The notes under the pieces: generated by a model
Seen by the model: only the letters and a program-made list of their open reading frames with translations
What the model was told of the DNA's origin: nothing
The model's database searches: none
NCBI GenBank assembly: GCA_001466705.2
Contig: LATX02000016.1
Location: 1 to 64,000 of the forward strand
From: Moniliophthora roreri
Taxonomy: Eukaryota; Basidiomycota; Agaricomycetes; Agaricales; Marasmiaceae
Length of the DNA: 64,000 nt
Reading direction: 5' to 3'
In this document: piece after piece, positions 47,335-61,240 of the stretch
Layout of the letters: each line of letters opens with the position of its first letter
Numbering within the stretch: the first letter of the stretch is position 1
Translations under genes and position numbers: made by a program

Positions 47335-48847
47335 ATGCCCAGCGATGTAGAGCTTGAGTTTCTCCGTACAGTAGGGAATAATTTGATTATCAAGGTCGCT
47401 CGTGTGGTCGCTGAAGCACCTTTCTATGGTAAATGTACATCGCTATCTTGCAACGTTCTCCACTTATGCTTTATAGGTATCTACCTCATCTTGGTCTACT
47501 ACTTCACCGCCATTTTTTCGTGCGTCTCCTTTATGTCGCTCCCTTCATCCTCTAACCGTTGCTCTTAGACGTCGGAAGTTGAGAGTCAAGCGCTCAATAT
47601 TCCTTGCGGTGGTAGCAGCAGTCATGTTTATCGGATGCAGTGGTTTCTTTGCTATGGATGTAGCCGATCTCGTAGTCCGCCTTCGTGTTCTCTTCGTAGA
47701 ACGTTCCGCTCTCTCACTGGAGGAGAAACTGGCAAGAGCGGACCATTTGACTGAGCCATTGATGTGGGCAGGAGAAATGCTTTTCATCTTTTTGGTGCGT
47801 TCCACGCGCATGGTGGTTGGGTGTCTCGCTAATCTCCGTATAAACCATGATAGCTCCCGCTCGGTGATTGTGTGGTGGTTTGGAGAACATGGGCGTTATA
47901 CCAGGATCAGCTGTGGTGGCTTGTCGTTCCCGTCTTGACGCTAGTGGGGTCTTTCGGTCCGTGACATTGCTTGTATTTGTTACACCATGCTGAATGTCAA
48001 TGCTAAACCTTTAATAGCAACCGCAATCTTTGAACTCGGATGCGATCTCAAGACCAACTGGGCGGTTGATAGTGTAGAACCTTCTGCGGCGTCTATTGGA
48101 CCAGATACATGCCGCAGAGCCGATGTTGCCAGCTACAGCTTGTCGTTCGCAACTAACATCCTTTGTACAACTCTCATCTTTTACAAGGCATGGTATGTTC
48201 CGCTGCCTGTCGTATGCTTACACGTCTTGACCCGCCTGGCTTGGAACATAGGTCGCACAGGAGATACATGAATCAGCACTTGGGGTCAACTCGGCGGCGA
48301 TCTCAAGCTGATAGGATTCTTACGTTGTTCTGCGAGTCTGGCGCAGCTTATTTGGTCCTTTATGTGAGTATGACTCACCCTGTACCCCGTGGACCGCATG
48401 AATTCTACTTTCCGTTTGCAGATTCTACAATCGATACCCATATACAGCGGAACACTATCCAATAATGCCCTCATCGCTATGAATATTGTCAACGCAATCA
48501 TCCAGCAAGCCATGGTACTGGTCTTTATTATATCTTTCCCTATTCGTTCTAACATCAAGGTTCTACAGGGAATGTACCCCACAGCTATTGTGGTCATCTG
48601 TCATATGCAGAGGTCGCTTTGGGATACATTCGAGGTCCCTTCCAGTGATAGCGGCACCCAACCGTTATCACAGGTCAGTGGGATACGTTTTGCTGAACAG
48701 GCTCACAGCACCACGCACGATGAAGCTTCGGTGACTGTAGGCAATTCATCAAGCGACCCAACTTCAACTCTTTTATCTCGCACACGATACCCATCCTCGG
48801 TAGAGAAGCATCGGCGAGATGACATTGGAAATGAAGATATGGTTTAG
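47335..48847 (+). CDS. Seven-transmembrane protein, multi-exon
   Basis: The start ATG is at 47335 (MPSDVELEFLRTVGNNLIIK). Exons 47335-47428, 47477-47519, 47569-47794 and onward are separated by 48-60 nt GT-AG introns and stay in frame to the TAG at 48845-48847. Diagnostic stretches are GIYLILVYYFTAIFS, AGEMLFIFL, LPLGDCVVVWRTWALYQDQL, a helix ending ...LCTTLIFYKAW, SGAAYLVLY, and MYPTAIVVICHMQRSLWDTF before a hydrophilic Ser/Thr-rich tail. The pattern matches an Agaricomycete seven-helix family, and the decayed gene at 7170-8345 belongs to the same group (both carry GIY...LF and W-x-W/CYVIWG landmarks). Ligand and role are unknown. Confidence 0.75.
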
Positions 48848-49084
48848 GTGGTTGAAGGCTTCGAGTTGACATATACACTACGTGCAGTAAATTTAGTCCA
48901 AGATCGCATAATGGAAAAGTATTTCTTTCCCTCTACCCAGTAGAGGTGCTACCAGGGTTCAAAGCTGGATTTTGGGAACGGTGCACAATATCAAACTCCC
49001 GAGTACTACACTGTACATGGCACCTATTAATGGGAAGGTATAATACATAAGTAGCTGACATGGCGAAGGTCTACCTATCGCCGT

Positions 49085-50369
49085 TTACTCGGAAAAAGGA
49101 TAATCTGTGTAGCCTCTCTCGGTGGTCTCCCCGTGTAGGTAGAACGTACTCCTATCATAGCGGTTCAGAGGGATGCCTCGTAAAAGTCTCTTGGGCAAAT
49201 CCGGCTGTGTATTTCCCAAAGTCAGACTTCCGCGCGCACACTCGGATATGTGATTGGTACCCACATTCGCCAAGAACAACCTCCCAAAAGCAATGACCTC
49301 AGTCTCATGCTTCTCTGCCACCTCGATGGCCTGCTCACGAGTGTATGCTCCTGAACTAATCAACGGTTTCGGTGCCCAGATCTCGCGAATGAAATCGTTT
49401 GATGCGCCAGAGTGGGATGGTTCATCAACAGTGATATTCCCTTTGATCCTGGGCTCGATGATATGAACATACGCCAAGTCAGGGTGCTGCTCTTTCAGCT
49501 TCTGGACGAGGTACCCGAATGTCGGTTTGGGATCTTCCATCCCCATCTCTGAAGGTACTAGCTTTAGTAACGGAACGCCAAAGCCAACCAAAGATACACG
49601 CACCCAAGTATTCACTCCACGGGCTCAACCTCAGCCCCGTCCTATTGAAGCCCACCGTCTCCCCAATTTTGTTCACTACCTCCAGTGCAAATCTACACCG
49701 ATTCTTCACCGAGCCACCGTACTCGTCTGTACGCTTGTTCGTTATATCCTGCAAAAACTGATCAACCAAGTACCCATTAGCACCGTGGATCTCCACTCCG
49801 TCAAAACCAGCTTTGTGTACGGCGTTGGAGGTGGCCGTCGCGAACATATCGAGGTATTCGCTTATCTCGGTCTTTGTCAGCGCACGAGGTATATTGGGAG
49901 AATCGGACAGTGGGATATCGGAGGCGGAAACGAGTTCGAATGTAGGATCGATGGCTTGCAGGTGTGATAGGTCGGCAGCCCGGCCAGTGGGGATAAGTTG
50001 CATGTAGATGTAAGACCCCTTGGAATGTACGGCGTCGACGATCTAAATATCTGTGATCAGATGCCAACAGCTGGTGTATAAGAAAAATGAAGACCTCACC
50101 TTGCGCCATTCTTCGATCTGCTTTTCACTAAATATCCCAGGATAATGAGGAAAGCCTCCGCTCTTGGGCGAAATGAGCGTAGCTTCGGAAACAATGAATG
50201 TTCCAGGTGTACTAGCGCGCTGGGCGTAATACTCCTGCATGATTGGCTGGGGGTCGTGGAAGCGCGTCGAGCGAACCCTGGTTAAAGGAGCCATTGCGAC
50301 ACGGTGCTGAAGTTGCATCTGTCCGATCTGGAAGGGCTGAAAAAGTTTAGGAGTGGGCTGAGACATCAC
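49085..50369 (-). CDS. OYE-like: Old-yellow-enzyme family flavin oxidoreductase, 370 aa
   Basis: Four exons: 50369-50100, 50042-49604, 49548-49265 and 49204-49085. The three introns (57, 55 and 60 nt) all have GT-AG ends. FMN-dependent NADPH oxidoreductase of the TIM-barrel OYE family, which reduces activated C=C bonds. Visible landmarks are HRVAMAPLTRVR near residue 23, the substrate-binding HGANGY (His-x-x-Asn plus the proton-donor Tyr), TDEYGGSVKNRCRF, IEPRIKGN, EVIAFGRLFLANPDLPKRL and the C-terminal YDRSTFY...GYTDYPF. Length is usual for the family. The gene lies head to tail with a paralogue at 50733-52032 sharing all three intron positions and phases. Confidence 0.9.
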
Positions 50370-50732
50370 GGAAGGGCAGGACTAGTAGGGGTTCTTCAAT
50401 GCCTCTTCTTATAATCCTCTCCGCGGACCAAAGAAACAGCTGAGTAAGAACTACCCATTAATAATCTGGTTTCCGATGAGTAACGAGATAGTCAACCGAC
50501 CAGGACCTAAATTTCTGATTGTTCTTCCGGAGCCGGGGCCCGCCAATATGGCGAGTTCCAATATTGCTGAATCTTGCAAAATCAGATCTGAGAAGGGAAG
50601 CGAAAAGGGAGAAGTGGATGTGAATAGTACCCCTGCGTCGATGAATCTATCAACGAGCGAGCGCCTTGCAAAGCTGTCAATTTCGTTGGCCCAAATATCA
50701 CCACCAGTAAGATAGACTCCTCATTCTTATTC

Positions 50733-52032
<1,300 letters not shown>

Positions 52033-52457
52033 CGCGCTTTACAGCGACGACAGCTAAGGCTTCCTGTTTAAATAATGCTGAATAAGCCCCAAAATCGGTT
52101 CCCTTGACATACAAACGTGCCTTCCCATGCAATCCGAAAGCATAAATGTCAGCGACGGTTATAGGCAATGGAACTTCTCGGTACATACTGCAGATGGGTC
52201 AGGAAATTAGATTCAACAAAAGTTGATAAAAGAGATGAAATACTACTCACCAGACGGCCTCAAGCGTTCATGCCGAGGTCAGGAATCTGACTATGAGCGT
52301 TGATGGATGGATGCAGCAAAAACGGCGTCGGTCTTCTGGCCCTCGGGCCTCCAGGCCGTCAAGCTCGTGTGACTCACATACGTCACACCATCTTTGCTTT
52401 GTCACATTGCATCGCCCCGAGTGAAACCTCCCTGTCCCCTCTACCACATCTACGACG
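52033..52457. promoter_or_regulatory. Divergent intergenic region between OYE and SNX3
   Basis: 425 bases separate two divergent start codons, so both promoters must lie here. No clear TATA box or known operator is visible by eye. Confidence 0.4.
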
Positions 52458-53166
52458 ATGGCAGCAGTCTCACCTTTTGCGCGAGTTGGCACATTCGATG
52501 AAGGCCCAGGTCTCATGGGAAGAACCCAAACAGTAAGTCTACCTTGTAACAGTTCTCTGCGAGTGACAAATCATGAATAGGTTTTTCTTCATGCAGATCG
52601 AGGAAATGTATAGCGTACCTGAGAGTTTCTTGGAAATTGAAGTCAGGAATCCGCAGACGCATGGTATGCTCATACACAGTCTTAAATCTCCTTGACTCTG
52701 AGCTTTTTCCTAGGGTTTGGAAGGAAGATGTATACCGATTATGAGATCGTGTGCAAGGTACGTTCACCCGTCTATTTTTTACCAAATTGCTGGCTAAAAC
52801 GACTTTAGACCAACATCCCTGCATTCAAACTTCGACATTCCCTGGTCCGCAGACGATATTCTGACTTTGAGGCCTTCCGGGACATTCTGGAACGCGAGTC
52901 AACAAGAGTAAATATCCCCCCATTGCCGGGAAAAGTTTTCACGAATAGGTTCTCGGACGAGGTGATTGAGAGCAGGAGAGAAGGGCTTGAGAGGTTCTTG
53001 AGCATAGTTGCGGGGCATCCTTTACTTCAGGTGTGTATTTGCTACGGATTGACACTCCCTTTAGGGCGACCATGTACTGACTTTGTCTTCGTTCTTACAG
53101 ACAGGCAGCAAGGTTCTGTGTGCGTTCTTGCAGGATCCGGCATGGGATAAGGCTCAATGGATTTAA
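52458..53166 (+). CDS. SNX3: Sorting nexin-3 (SNX3/GRD19), 157 aa
   Basis: Five exons: 52458-52532, 52597-52663, 52714-52757, 52809-53030 and 53101-53166. Four GT-AG introns of 50-70 nt keep the frame. Nearly the whole protein is a PX domain that binds PtdIns3P. The landmarks are [46 protein letters not shown] (the Arg-Tyr of the lipid pocket), [25 protein letters not shown], and the C-terminal LQDPAWD. Length matches yeast Grd19 (about 160 aa). Family members act on endosomes with retromer to recycle membrane proteins to the Golgi. Confidence 0.93.
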
Positions 53167-54013
53167 CGCCCTTGTCCTTACGAAATCTAATGTTTAGGAG
53201 TTGGATACTCTCTCTCCCACCCCGATGAAAGCTGTATATTGCTTCCTACGCCTCCCTGTGCTTCTGCCGCTGCATGTGTCTCTATTTCTATTCCTACTGT
53301 ATATACTTCTACTGCCCACTTCTGTCACGTTACAGTTGTTCTATCAATTCATCTATCAATTTTAGACACTCGGACTGGACTCTGGCCATAGGTCGTTGAT
53401 ACTTTGTTAAAACGTTAAAACAATGAAATATATCCCTGCCGTCGGACGAGCCGGCGGTAGTTCCGGAGGAGGTGGACTGCAAGGCGCGAGACACAAGACA
53501 CGTCCACCGCTGCTCAACATGGAACTTCCACTCCGCTCGCCAACTGCTGGTTCAACGTTGCAACATTGATATCTCGCCTACTGCTGACGTGAACATACCT
53601 TACAAAATGCCCTCGTGAAATGAAGGCTACCCCTAAAAAATCTCACTCAAAAATTCTTGAATCCTCGTCGCAGAAAGCCTCTCCCGGGAATTTCGCACTC
53701 GTTTCGCCTTGGTTTTACTGAAGGTATGTAACCCTGTGATATCCGACGTGACAGTCATAGCGACTCAGAATTTCCGTTTGGGCCCCACAAGTGCAACCCC
53801 ATCAGCTCGACCATCTGTTGTTCAAAACAGTTCCAGCTCTCGAATTTGTATCTGAAGTTCCACACTTATCGAGTTTCAACCAAGATCTACATATCAACGC
53901 CCCTCTCTTTTTTAACAACAAAATGATGTATCGGAGCGGGCGTATATTGGATCGCTGCGGACCGCTGCGATAGAGTCATAATCGAAGGTTTCTCGTATGG
54001 AAGAGGCACACTG
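53167..54013. other. Intergenic, no supported gene
   Basis: CT-rich stretch just after SNX3 (53200-53370) and otherwise unremarkable sequence. No long frame. Confidence 0.45.
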
Positions 54014-54531
54014 ATGGTCCTACCTCTCAATCCCAACCTACCTGTCTATTTCCCTCGCTATTCCTCACTATTCTTTCCAAACGACGGTCTCTCAACTTCC
54101 TTTGAGGGCCTCCCAGCACGTCCGCGTTCCTTGGTACGTGCTCATATTCCTGTAAGTCACTGTCTCGTGGTCGACTAACTGACCATCCTGCTGGATAGGA
54201 AACGACATGCTTCGGCACATTGAACTCAAGGCCTGCCTGTTGTTCCAGTGGTCGAGGGAACGTGGTTCCGCTTTCCGTGCGAAGGCCATTCTTAATGTAC
54301 GGGCACCACACTCGTGCGGATCATATCCGCTCATCCGTCTTCAGTGGGCAGAATGTGCGGTCGTCTACAGATTGTTTGGCCCTCGCATCGTTGCTGTACA
54401 AGATCTGCGAATCCAGGACCATTTCTCGGTGTGAACTTGTATCTGATGCTATGCTGTTCCTCAACGCTGTGATCAAGTATCACCTGTCATCGTGTTCTCT
54501 CCCCGTTTTACAGCACATTGGGAACACTTAG
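54014..54531 (+). CDS. Hypothetical two-exon gene, 156 aa
   Basis: Exon 54014-54151 (starts MVLPLNPNLPVYFPRYSSLF) is followed by a textbook 47-nt intron (GTAAGT, CTAAC branch, ATAG), then exon 54199-54531 ending ...LPVLQHIGNT and TAG. Phase is preserved. No domain, signal peptide or membrane helix is evident, and cysteines and serines are frequent. The only support is the good intron and open frame. It could be chance. Confidence 0.3.
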
Positions 54532-56400
54532 ACTTATTCCATTGTATCCCACCTTGCCGGTCAAGCAGAAGACGATATCATCTCACTTGAGCATCCAATC
54601 CCATCTCCCACGTCCAATAATACGATTTCGGAAATTCCGGTCGTCAAAGGACAGCGATTTATGTGTTCTGTCATCGGATACAATTGGTGAATCGTGTGCC
54701 CAGTCCTGCGGATTCAGAAAGAGAACTCTTCGTTATTGACAGGCCAACACAAATATAGGGTGAAAACGGCAACGAATGGAACACCACCCGAGCGACATTT
54801 GAATGCGAATCAAACTACCACCTTAGGTGTTTACGAAAACGTGTAAGTGATATACACTATACCTTTTATAACGACTTTCTGATATATGTTTTTAATTTCC
54901 AGAATGACATTCAATACGCCCGTATGGCTGAGAAAAAAATGTGAGCGCTGGTATAGCTTTCACTGACAGGGGCCGGCGTCAAAGCTGGGTTTCCCCAGCT
55001 AGCCGTTCAATATTCTCATCTTCCATCAAAACAACCATACGGCTGGAGATTTACGTGAAAATCCAGTCCTACAACGCCTCCCGAAATTAAATTCATGATT
55101 ATCACTGAACGCTGTTTCCGTGTGACATTGTAATTGTTGGAGTGAACAAGAAATAGTTCTACATGGCAAGCCCCTTACTGGAAGTTACTCTCTCATTTCC
55201 ATGATTTTGAAATGATATCACTCTGAAAAAACATTTCCAGATTCTCATTATTGTCGGGAAGCGCTGTAAAAAGTTATATGAACCTGAGAACAACTACATA
55301 TGGTTCATGAAATTCAAACCGTGCCTTCCTTGTAGAATTCTTCGAGTTCTCTATGCCACCAAGAGTAGAAATCATGATGGTAGATGCTGTGCTTCTTGTG
55401 CCTATGACTCGAATACGAAGGAAGAAAGAAGAGATCCAGATGCTTCTGAAGGTCAAATCGGCGAGAAATTAGTTTCAGTTATCACTATTGGTCGCGATCA
55501 GGATGTACTTACCTCACACTAATTTGTATTAGTTCTGTGCCAACTACGCGCCAACTTATTTCCAGCTAATGCATTTGGATCAGCATCATGATCAGTGCTA
55601 CAGCCAGCTATGTGAGACGGAGAGGTAAAGTCCTCACATGAGCAGCGACCTAGAAACTCGAGATCTACGTTTTACATAAGGGCGAGGTCGAGATAACTAC
55701 GCGACCACGTTGCTACCGTTACGAACGTAGCTCAGTTGCAGCAATTCTGCAGGCACACTATGAAGCAGGACGTGGTAATAGCGCATAGAATACAATACTC
55801 AGAGCCCGAGGCAAAAGGTGACGGGACTGCTGTTTTCGAACCGCGGCCAAAGTGAGTGGGGCTGCCGACGCAAATCATCCTTGCACATGCTCAGATCTTT
55901 TTTTCCTTCGCTTCCATCATCATCATATTCCATAAACATATTGGCAACACCCGAGTCGCTTTGACATTTAGGGCACAAGGCTCGAAATCATTCCAGCAGA
56001 CCGTTCTACACCAAAAGGTATACATGGCTCGACCTCCATTTAATTCGGGATTTTTGCCCACGTGTTCTGTCAACGGTTCATATGAATAGCCAAGGCCCAA
56101 CGGATAGTGCCGGATCCGGGCGCTTGCATTCATGGGAAATACTCAACTCTTTCGGATGGGGGCTTATACAAAATCATCTAACCATGATTGTAAAGTTCAA
56201 CAATGGCTCCATGATGGGATCCCTGGCGTATTGATTAATGTTTCCAACTTTTGTCCCGCAGGTTGATCAGAGGACTCTGGAATTTCCGATAACGTGATTT
56301 ATCTCCGACGTGGAAGGAAAGCGGTTGGACAGCGGCCACTTTAAAGGTGAACCTGACCTGCTTGTTTTTCGCTCCCACCCACTCGGATCTCTGTTCTTCT
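54532..56400. other. Intergenic, no supported gene
   Basis: Short frames only. A weak exon-like stretch with a GTAAGT donor near 54842 has no partner I could assign. Confidence 0.4.
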
Positions 56401-56432
56401 GTCTTCTGTCTGAACATTCAAAAGAAGCTGAG

Positions 56433-58330
56433 ATGTCAACCCCACCAACAGTGGCTGAGATGTCCGTGGGTTCATCGAACTCGCTCATTCTAAACTGATT
56501 TAGAGTCACCCAGATATGGACCCATGTTTATTGGCACATTTCTGAGTACAATCCTTTATGGGGTCAGTTCTATACCAGATTTTTTTTTTCTCGGAAGCTG
56601 ACGATCCATCTGCAGGTCGTTGTTGTTCAGGTTGCTCTCGAGTTAATCAATCAAGCACGCAAATCTCGCTAACACAGACCGGCAGACCTTCATATATTTT
56701 CAAATGTGCAAGAGGTTCGCATAACGGTCACCTTTACACAATAATTTCGTAATGACTTTGATCAATCAGGGATTACCTGTGGATGAGATGCTTCGTGAGT
56801 CTGTTTTTTGCGATGACATATGGTATCACATGTTCACGGTGCAACAGATTGTCTACCTATTTGTTGCGGAAACAGTCTCTACGGGCCTGTTCTTTGGAAT
56901 GATGTACGAACCTCTGCTTCTTAACTTCGGTCAGTTGAGCAAATCAACCAGTATAATTCATGAATCTCATCACGACAAATTTCTAGGTAACCCGGAAGTT
57001 TTGGTTAAATCTCCATTGCGTTCGTCATACATTTTCGTCTCTTCATCTGAAAATCTCCCAATACTCTCTCTCCATTTGCATCAGTACTCCGTGCCGGTAT
57101 GTAACAAAAATCCTGTCGTTGAGCCCTCCTTTGATACGGTGCGTTTCAGATGGACCAATCACAGTAAGAAACTGCACCTCTGCGAATATCTCCTCGGAGT
57201 CGCTGACCATCTTCAAGGTTCTGATATCAACACCCGCCCAGTGGTTTATGGCTTGGCGTATCAAGGTCATAACCGGGTCCAAGATTATAGCCGTGTCTAT
57301 ATTCGGCCTTTCCTTGGCCTCTTTGAGTGAGTGAGATTCTCAAAATCATAGTTACGAGCTAACTGTCGAGCGTTAGCTGGTGGGATATGGACAGGCATTG
57401 CTGTAGGATTCACGCCCGAGTTTCAGCGATTCGGGGAGTTTAAGTATGCACCGAGTTTATGGTTGGTGACGACTACAGTGGCAGACATTATGATAGCTTC
57501 GAGTTTGGTTTACGTCCTTGCAAGTATTGTGGTTCACCTCTTGACGGAGTCTAACTGACGTGTATGTCCGTAGCTCAAGCACAAAACGCGATTTTCCGCC
57601 ACAAACGACCAGATCGACCGTATCATTCGACGTATGTATCCGTTCTTCAACGGAATACTGAGCTCAAGAGTGTATCATAGTCACTGTACAAACCGGAACT
57701 ATTACAGCTGTGGCTGCTTTGGCGGATGCTGTGGTATACCTCAGCGTTACGGTAAGGCTACGTCTCAAAGTTCATCAACACGCGTACTAAGGGAAATCCC
57801 GAAAACGTCAATCAGTCTCACCCCACAATGTAAGCAAATATTCGGCAATAGTGAGTCCGGCTCCTTGAAGTTGCTGATTCTGGTGATCAGATTTTTCATC
57901 TGGGACTTATCATTATCAAAACTCTATACCAACTCAGTCCTCAGCTCGTAAGCACAGAACATACTTTTCCTAGCTCAACTCTGATGACTGTTTTGTAGCC
58001 TCAATGCACGAAGGATGTCCAGGATCAGCGGTCGGCCTGGTGGCGCGCCAACCAGCGTTCTATTTGCTTCTAATGAGTTAGGATCGTCAGGTAGTCGTTC
58101 AGGCAATTCTGTGCGTGTTGGAAAGTTTGTCATTTAATTCCCAGACCTCTGACACTCCATTCCAGCGCCCCAGTAGATCGAATGACATGGAGATGGCAGT
58201 ACAGTCTGAAGGATCAAACGACCTAGATTCCTTCAAATTCGATCATGAATCGTCCATACCCCCTCCACCCGCAGCTCGGGTGGCTTACTCGATCTCGAGT
58301 GTTTCACGGAGGGACGAGCGGACAACATGA
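56433..58330 (+). CDS. DUF6534-type multi-pass membrane protein
   Basis: Multi-exon gene whose order of segments is that of the Agaricomycete DUF6534 membrane family. They are YGPMFIGTFLSTILYG (about 56517-56563), VVVVQVALELINQ, FCDDIWYHMFTVQQIVYLFV with LLLNFGNPEVL (56790-57010), QWFMAWRIKVITGSKIIAVS (about 57238-57300), GIAVGFTPEFQRFGEFKYAP and DIMIASSLVYVLA, IDRIIR, TVQTGTITAVAALADAVVYL, and the hallmark KLYTNSVLSSLNARRMSRIS (57920-58040). A hydrophilic Ser-rich tail ends at TGA 58328-58330. Exon ends in the first 300 bases are uncertain, and the ATG at 56433 is a candidate only. Function unknown. A related, decayed copy lies just downstream in convergent orientation. Confidence 0.65.
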
Positions 58331-58714
58331 TAGCGGATGAATGTGGAAGATCTGAGATGGTGTATGTTTCAAGGTGATGAGTACAGAGTATCGACAGTCA
58401 CGAATAAATACCATGTACTGGTATACTGGGTCAGGAGTCTTGGGTGGTAAATCTTTATTCAAATAGCTTGGGCCCCCGTAACTTCAAGGCCCTCTTCCGA
58501 CGCTATCGTTAGCCCACTCTGAAGTTGCTTGTTTGATTTGATGTCGAACTGAGTCTGCCCGACTGGGATAGCTCGCACCGTTCAACCCGAACAATGACAT
58601 CTCTACGGATCAAAAGTCTCATCAGGAATGCAATGATTTGGCCGAGGGAGACATACCTTTCGAACTCACAAGATTTCCGATACTGTTGAAACCATCCTTT
58701 TTATCCGGTTTGAC

Positions 58715-59560
58715 TCAAGCGCCTCGACTGTTCAAACTACTCATAAGCGAGTGGGTGTATAGTTTGATCATGAATACCTGCAAAATTAAATGGCTTCAGG
58801 GAAAGAAAATAGGGATTTACGTAGCATCTATGGGCTACCACGACGAGGAAGTTGGTTGACAATCGCAATAGCCTGTAGAGATGCCTTACGATAGTGAGGG
58901 AGGTGATCAGATCGAGTAAAGTCCGTATAGACATGAGCAGTTCCGTTTGAATCGTGACTGAAGGCACTGCAGGTACGATCACGGGAATGAACAAGATTCC
59001 GATGATACGGTATACGAGCTCATCGGATCTAGCCACTCCAGTCTTGTGCCCTCGCTATGAAACTCATCAGCTGCTTGATTCCTCGGGACGCTGGATGGTG
59101 ACTTACCCTGTCAAATGCAACGTCAGAAGGGGTCTGGGGAAGATGACACTCGACAACTCACAAGTACCAAACCATGATAGTCCTAATCACCAAATCAACA
59201 AGGATCGTTGATATCATTCAAGTGTATATGACGTCCTGTACGAGGACGCAGGTGATGGCTGAGACGGAGGCCACGATCATGAAAACCAGGCGCTTACAGT
59301 TAATTTTGCGGGATCACCCCGAGCTGGGTATTCAACGCACTTCCAGGCCATAAGCATGACGCAAACCAGAGATGCTTATCAGAAAGTAGCGAAAACAGCG
59401 GTGCGGCTGAATTTGTTGATCTGTGCCAACGCCAGCGCTCCAGTAAGAATTCCAAGACACAAGTTGCCGGTCAAATTTTTGACCCACAAGGCAAAAAAAC
59501 AGCTGAATTGTTCCGGCCACACTATCCTGTAAAACGGGTCTTAACGGGAACGGAGACGAA
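58715..59560 (-). pseudogene. Decayed DUF6534-type gene, convergent with the previous one
   Basis: On the minus strand, pieces align in order with the neighbouring gene: FALWVKNLTGNLCLGILTGA (about 59490), a stretch ending KQLMSFIARAQ, ELVYRIIG, VTIQTELLMSIRTLLDLITS (about 58960), and the hallmark KLYTHSLMSSLNSRGA with TGA at 58715. Frames change between pieces, one expected donor after RII is GA and not GT, and the usual hydrophilic tail is absent. It is probably a dead inverted duplicate. Confidence 0.5.
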
Positions 59561-61240
59561 TGAGTTCGGCTTAACGCACCGCAAGAACAGGATCTGGAGA
59601 TGTGGCATTCGATGGCAACAAATCTGTTGAGTGTTTAATTCTACCGGTGGCGATCCTGCGGCTCACCTGTCACAAAGACTGAGGGATACAGTGTTCAGTC
59701 GAGGGAGCAAGGCAGGGCAACTGACGAATGTACTCCAAGTGGAAATAGCCGAAAAAGGCGGGTTGTCTGCAGCGTTGTCAGCAATGTCATACTGTATAGA
59801 TAAATCATAAGTTCACCCCAGCTGGTAACCATGCAAGATAGTGGTCAGCGTGATGAATCCTGTCTCGAGAAGGTTAGAAGGTATAATCGGGTGGGAAGTT
59901 TGTGGTCTGGTAGATGCCAATAGGTCGTTCTGTTTGGCTCGCTTCGTCGTTCAGCTTCGCTCTCATTGCAGTCAGCCCCAGAAATTCCAAGTTTCCGCAA
60001 AACCACAACACCAGAAACGGACTCGTAATCGCCATCGGGCCCTGATGGCCCACTGCGGCAAGTTTCATATGACCGTCGAATCATCTTCAGAACATCCCTG
60101 CTTTGATGATATTGGGTAGAAAGGCAGGGAAAGGCAGGGAAAGGCCTTCAAAAGCGGCTCTGTCATAACCGCTCCAGCGAGAAAGGCAGAGGATTGTGGA
60201 CTTAGGGCACCATACAATACAGTAGGAACCGGGTTTTGATTGAGCAGCAGAGCATGTCATATCGTTATGTCGCTCGCTTTATAATCCCTTGAGACATTAG
60301 CCTGAGGGACGGTTGTGATCCGCAAAATGAATGTCGGCTCGAGCAGCATTGTGGCATGATCACCATTACCTAGCTATTAATGAGCCCCAATCAGGGATAT
60401 GAAATGTGATGTATCGTCTGGCTTTACACAAGTCCAATTCTTCGGAGAAGCTTCAATTTGGGCACGGAAGGGCACTGGTCGGGATTCCCATTCATAGTCG
60501 AAGCTCCCACAGAATGCACTTCAGAAACACATTTGAGTCTTCAAACACCTTTGGATTTGTCGCCAGTGATTCGCTTGTAACCGACGGAAATTCCTCTAAA
60601 TAAGTGGGATGGAGATCGTAGCGATCCTAAAGAAATCAAGGACTCATCGGGAGAAGGAAAAAAGAGTAAGAGCAGAAGACTCACGTATGATATTCTTCTG
60701 CTAGTATAGCAGCACATTTCGAATTACCGAGGCTTCCTGTGCGGCGGTCTAAACTTTTGGTTGGATGATGGCGCGCTGGTTAAGGGCAACGTGACTGCCA
60801 CGCGGCTCAGTGCTCAACGTCCAAAAAAATGCCGCCGGCCCTTTTACTCGATACTCGATCATCCGACCTTTGACTATTGAGCTCGATAACGACTCGGGTG
60901 GCAACGTCTATCGAAGTGGGATGAGATGCCCGTGGCCGATGTCGTTGCCCGCCGTATATTAGTCTGTGGGTCCATCTACCAGAGCCTTCACAAAACCGCC
61001 GATAGTCCCTCAATCGCACAATCAATTGAAGGCCCCTGAAGAAGTTCATCTCCCCCACATACCATGCTGGTGAGCGATCTTTTAAAAAGCCCGCTGATCA
61101 CCGCTTGAGATATGACTTCTCCCCCATAATCCCCAAGTAGTTCAAGTTCAAGCCCAATTTTCCCACCTCTTTTTATACTAGCCAATCTTTTGCTCGTCAC
61201 TCCTTCCTCCCATTCAACCACTAGCTGACCAACACCGAAC
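59561..61240. other. Intergenic region upstream of the P450
   Basis: No supported gene. A short tandem repeat of AAAGGCAGGG occurs at 60120-60145. A TTTTTATACT stretch about 65 bases before the P450 start could serve as a TATA-like element. Confidence 0.45.

Noticed and set aside
50476..50715. Small plus-strand gene between the two OYE genes
   Set aside because: It occupies the promoter of one OYE and the 3' flank of the other, with no recognisable protein features.
55307..55522. Cysteine-containing 71-codon frame as a small secreted protein
   Set aside because: It has CLPC and CCASC stretches but no signal peptide, and an opposite-strand frame of similar length. It is likely chance.
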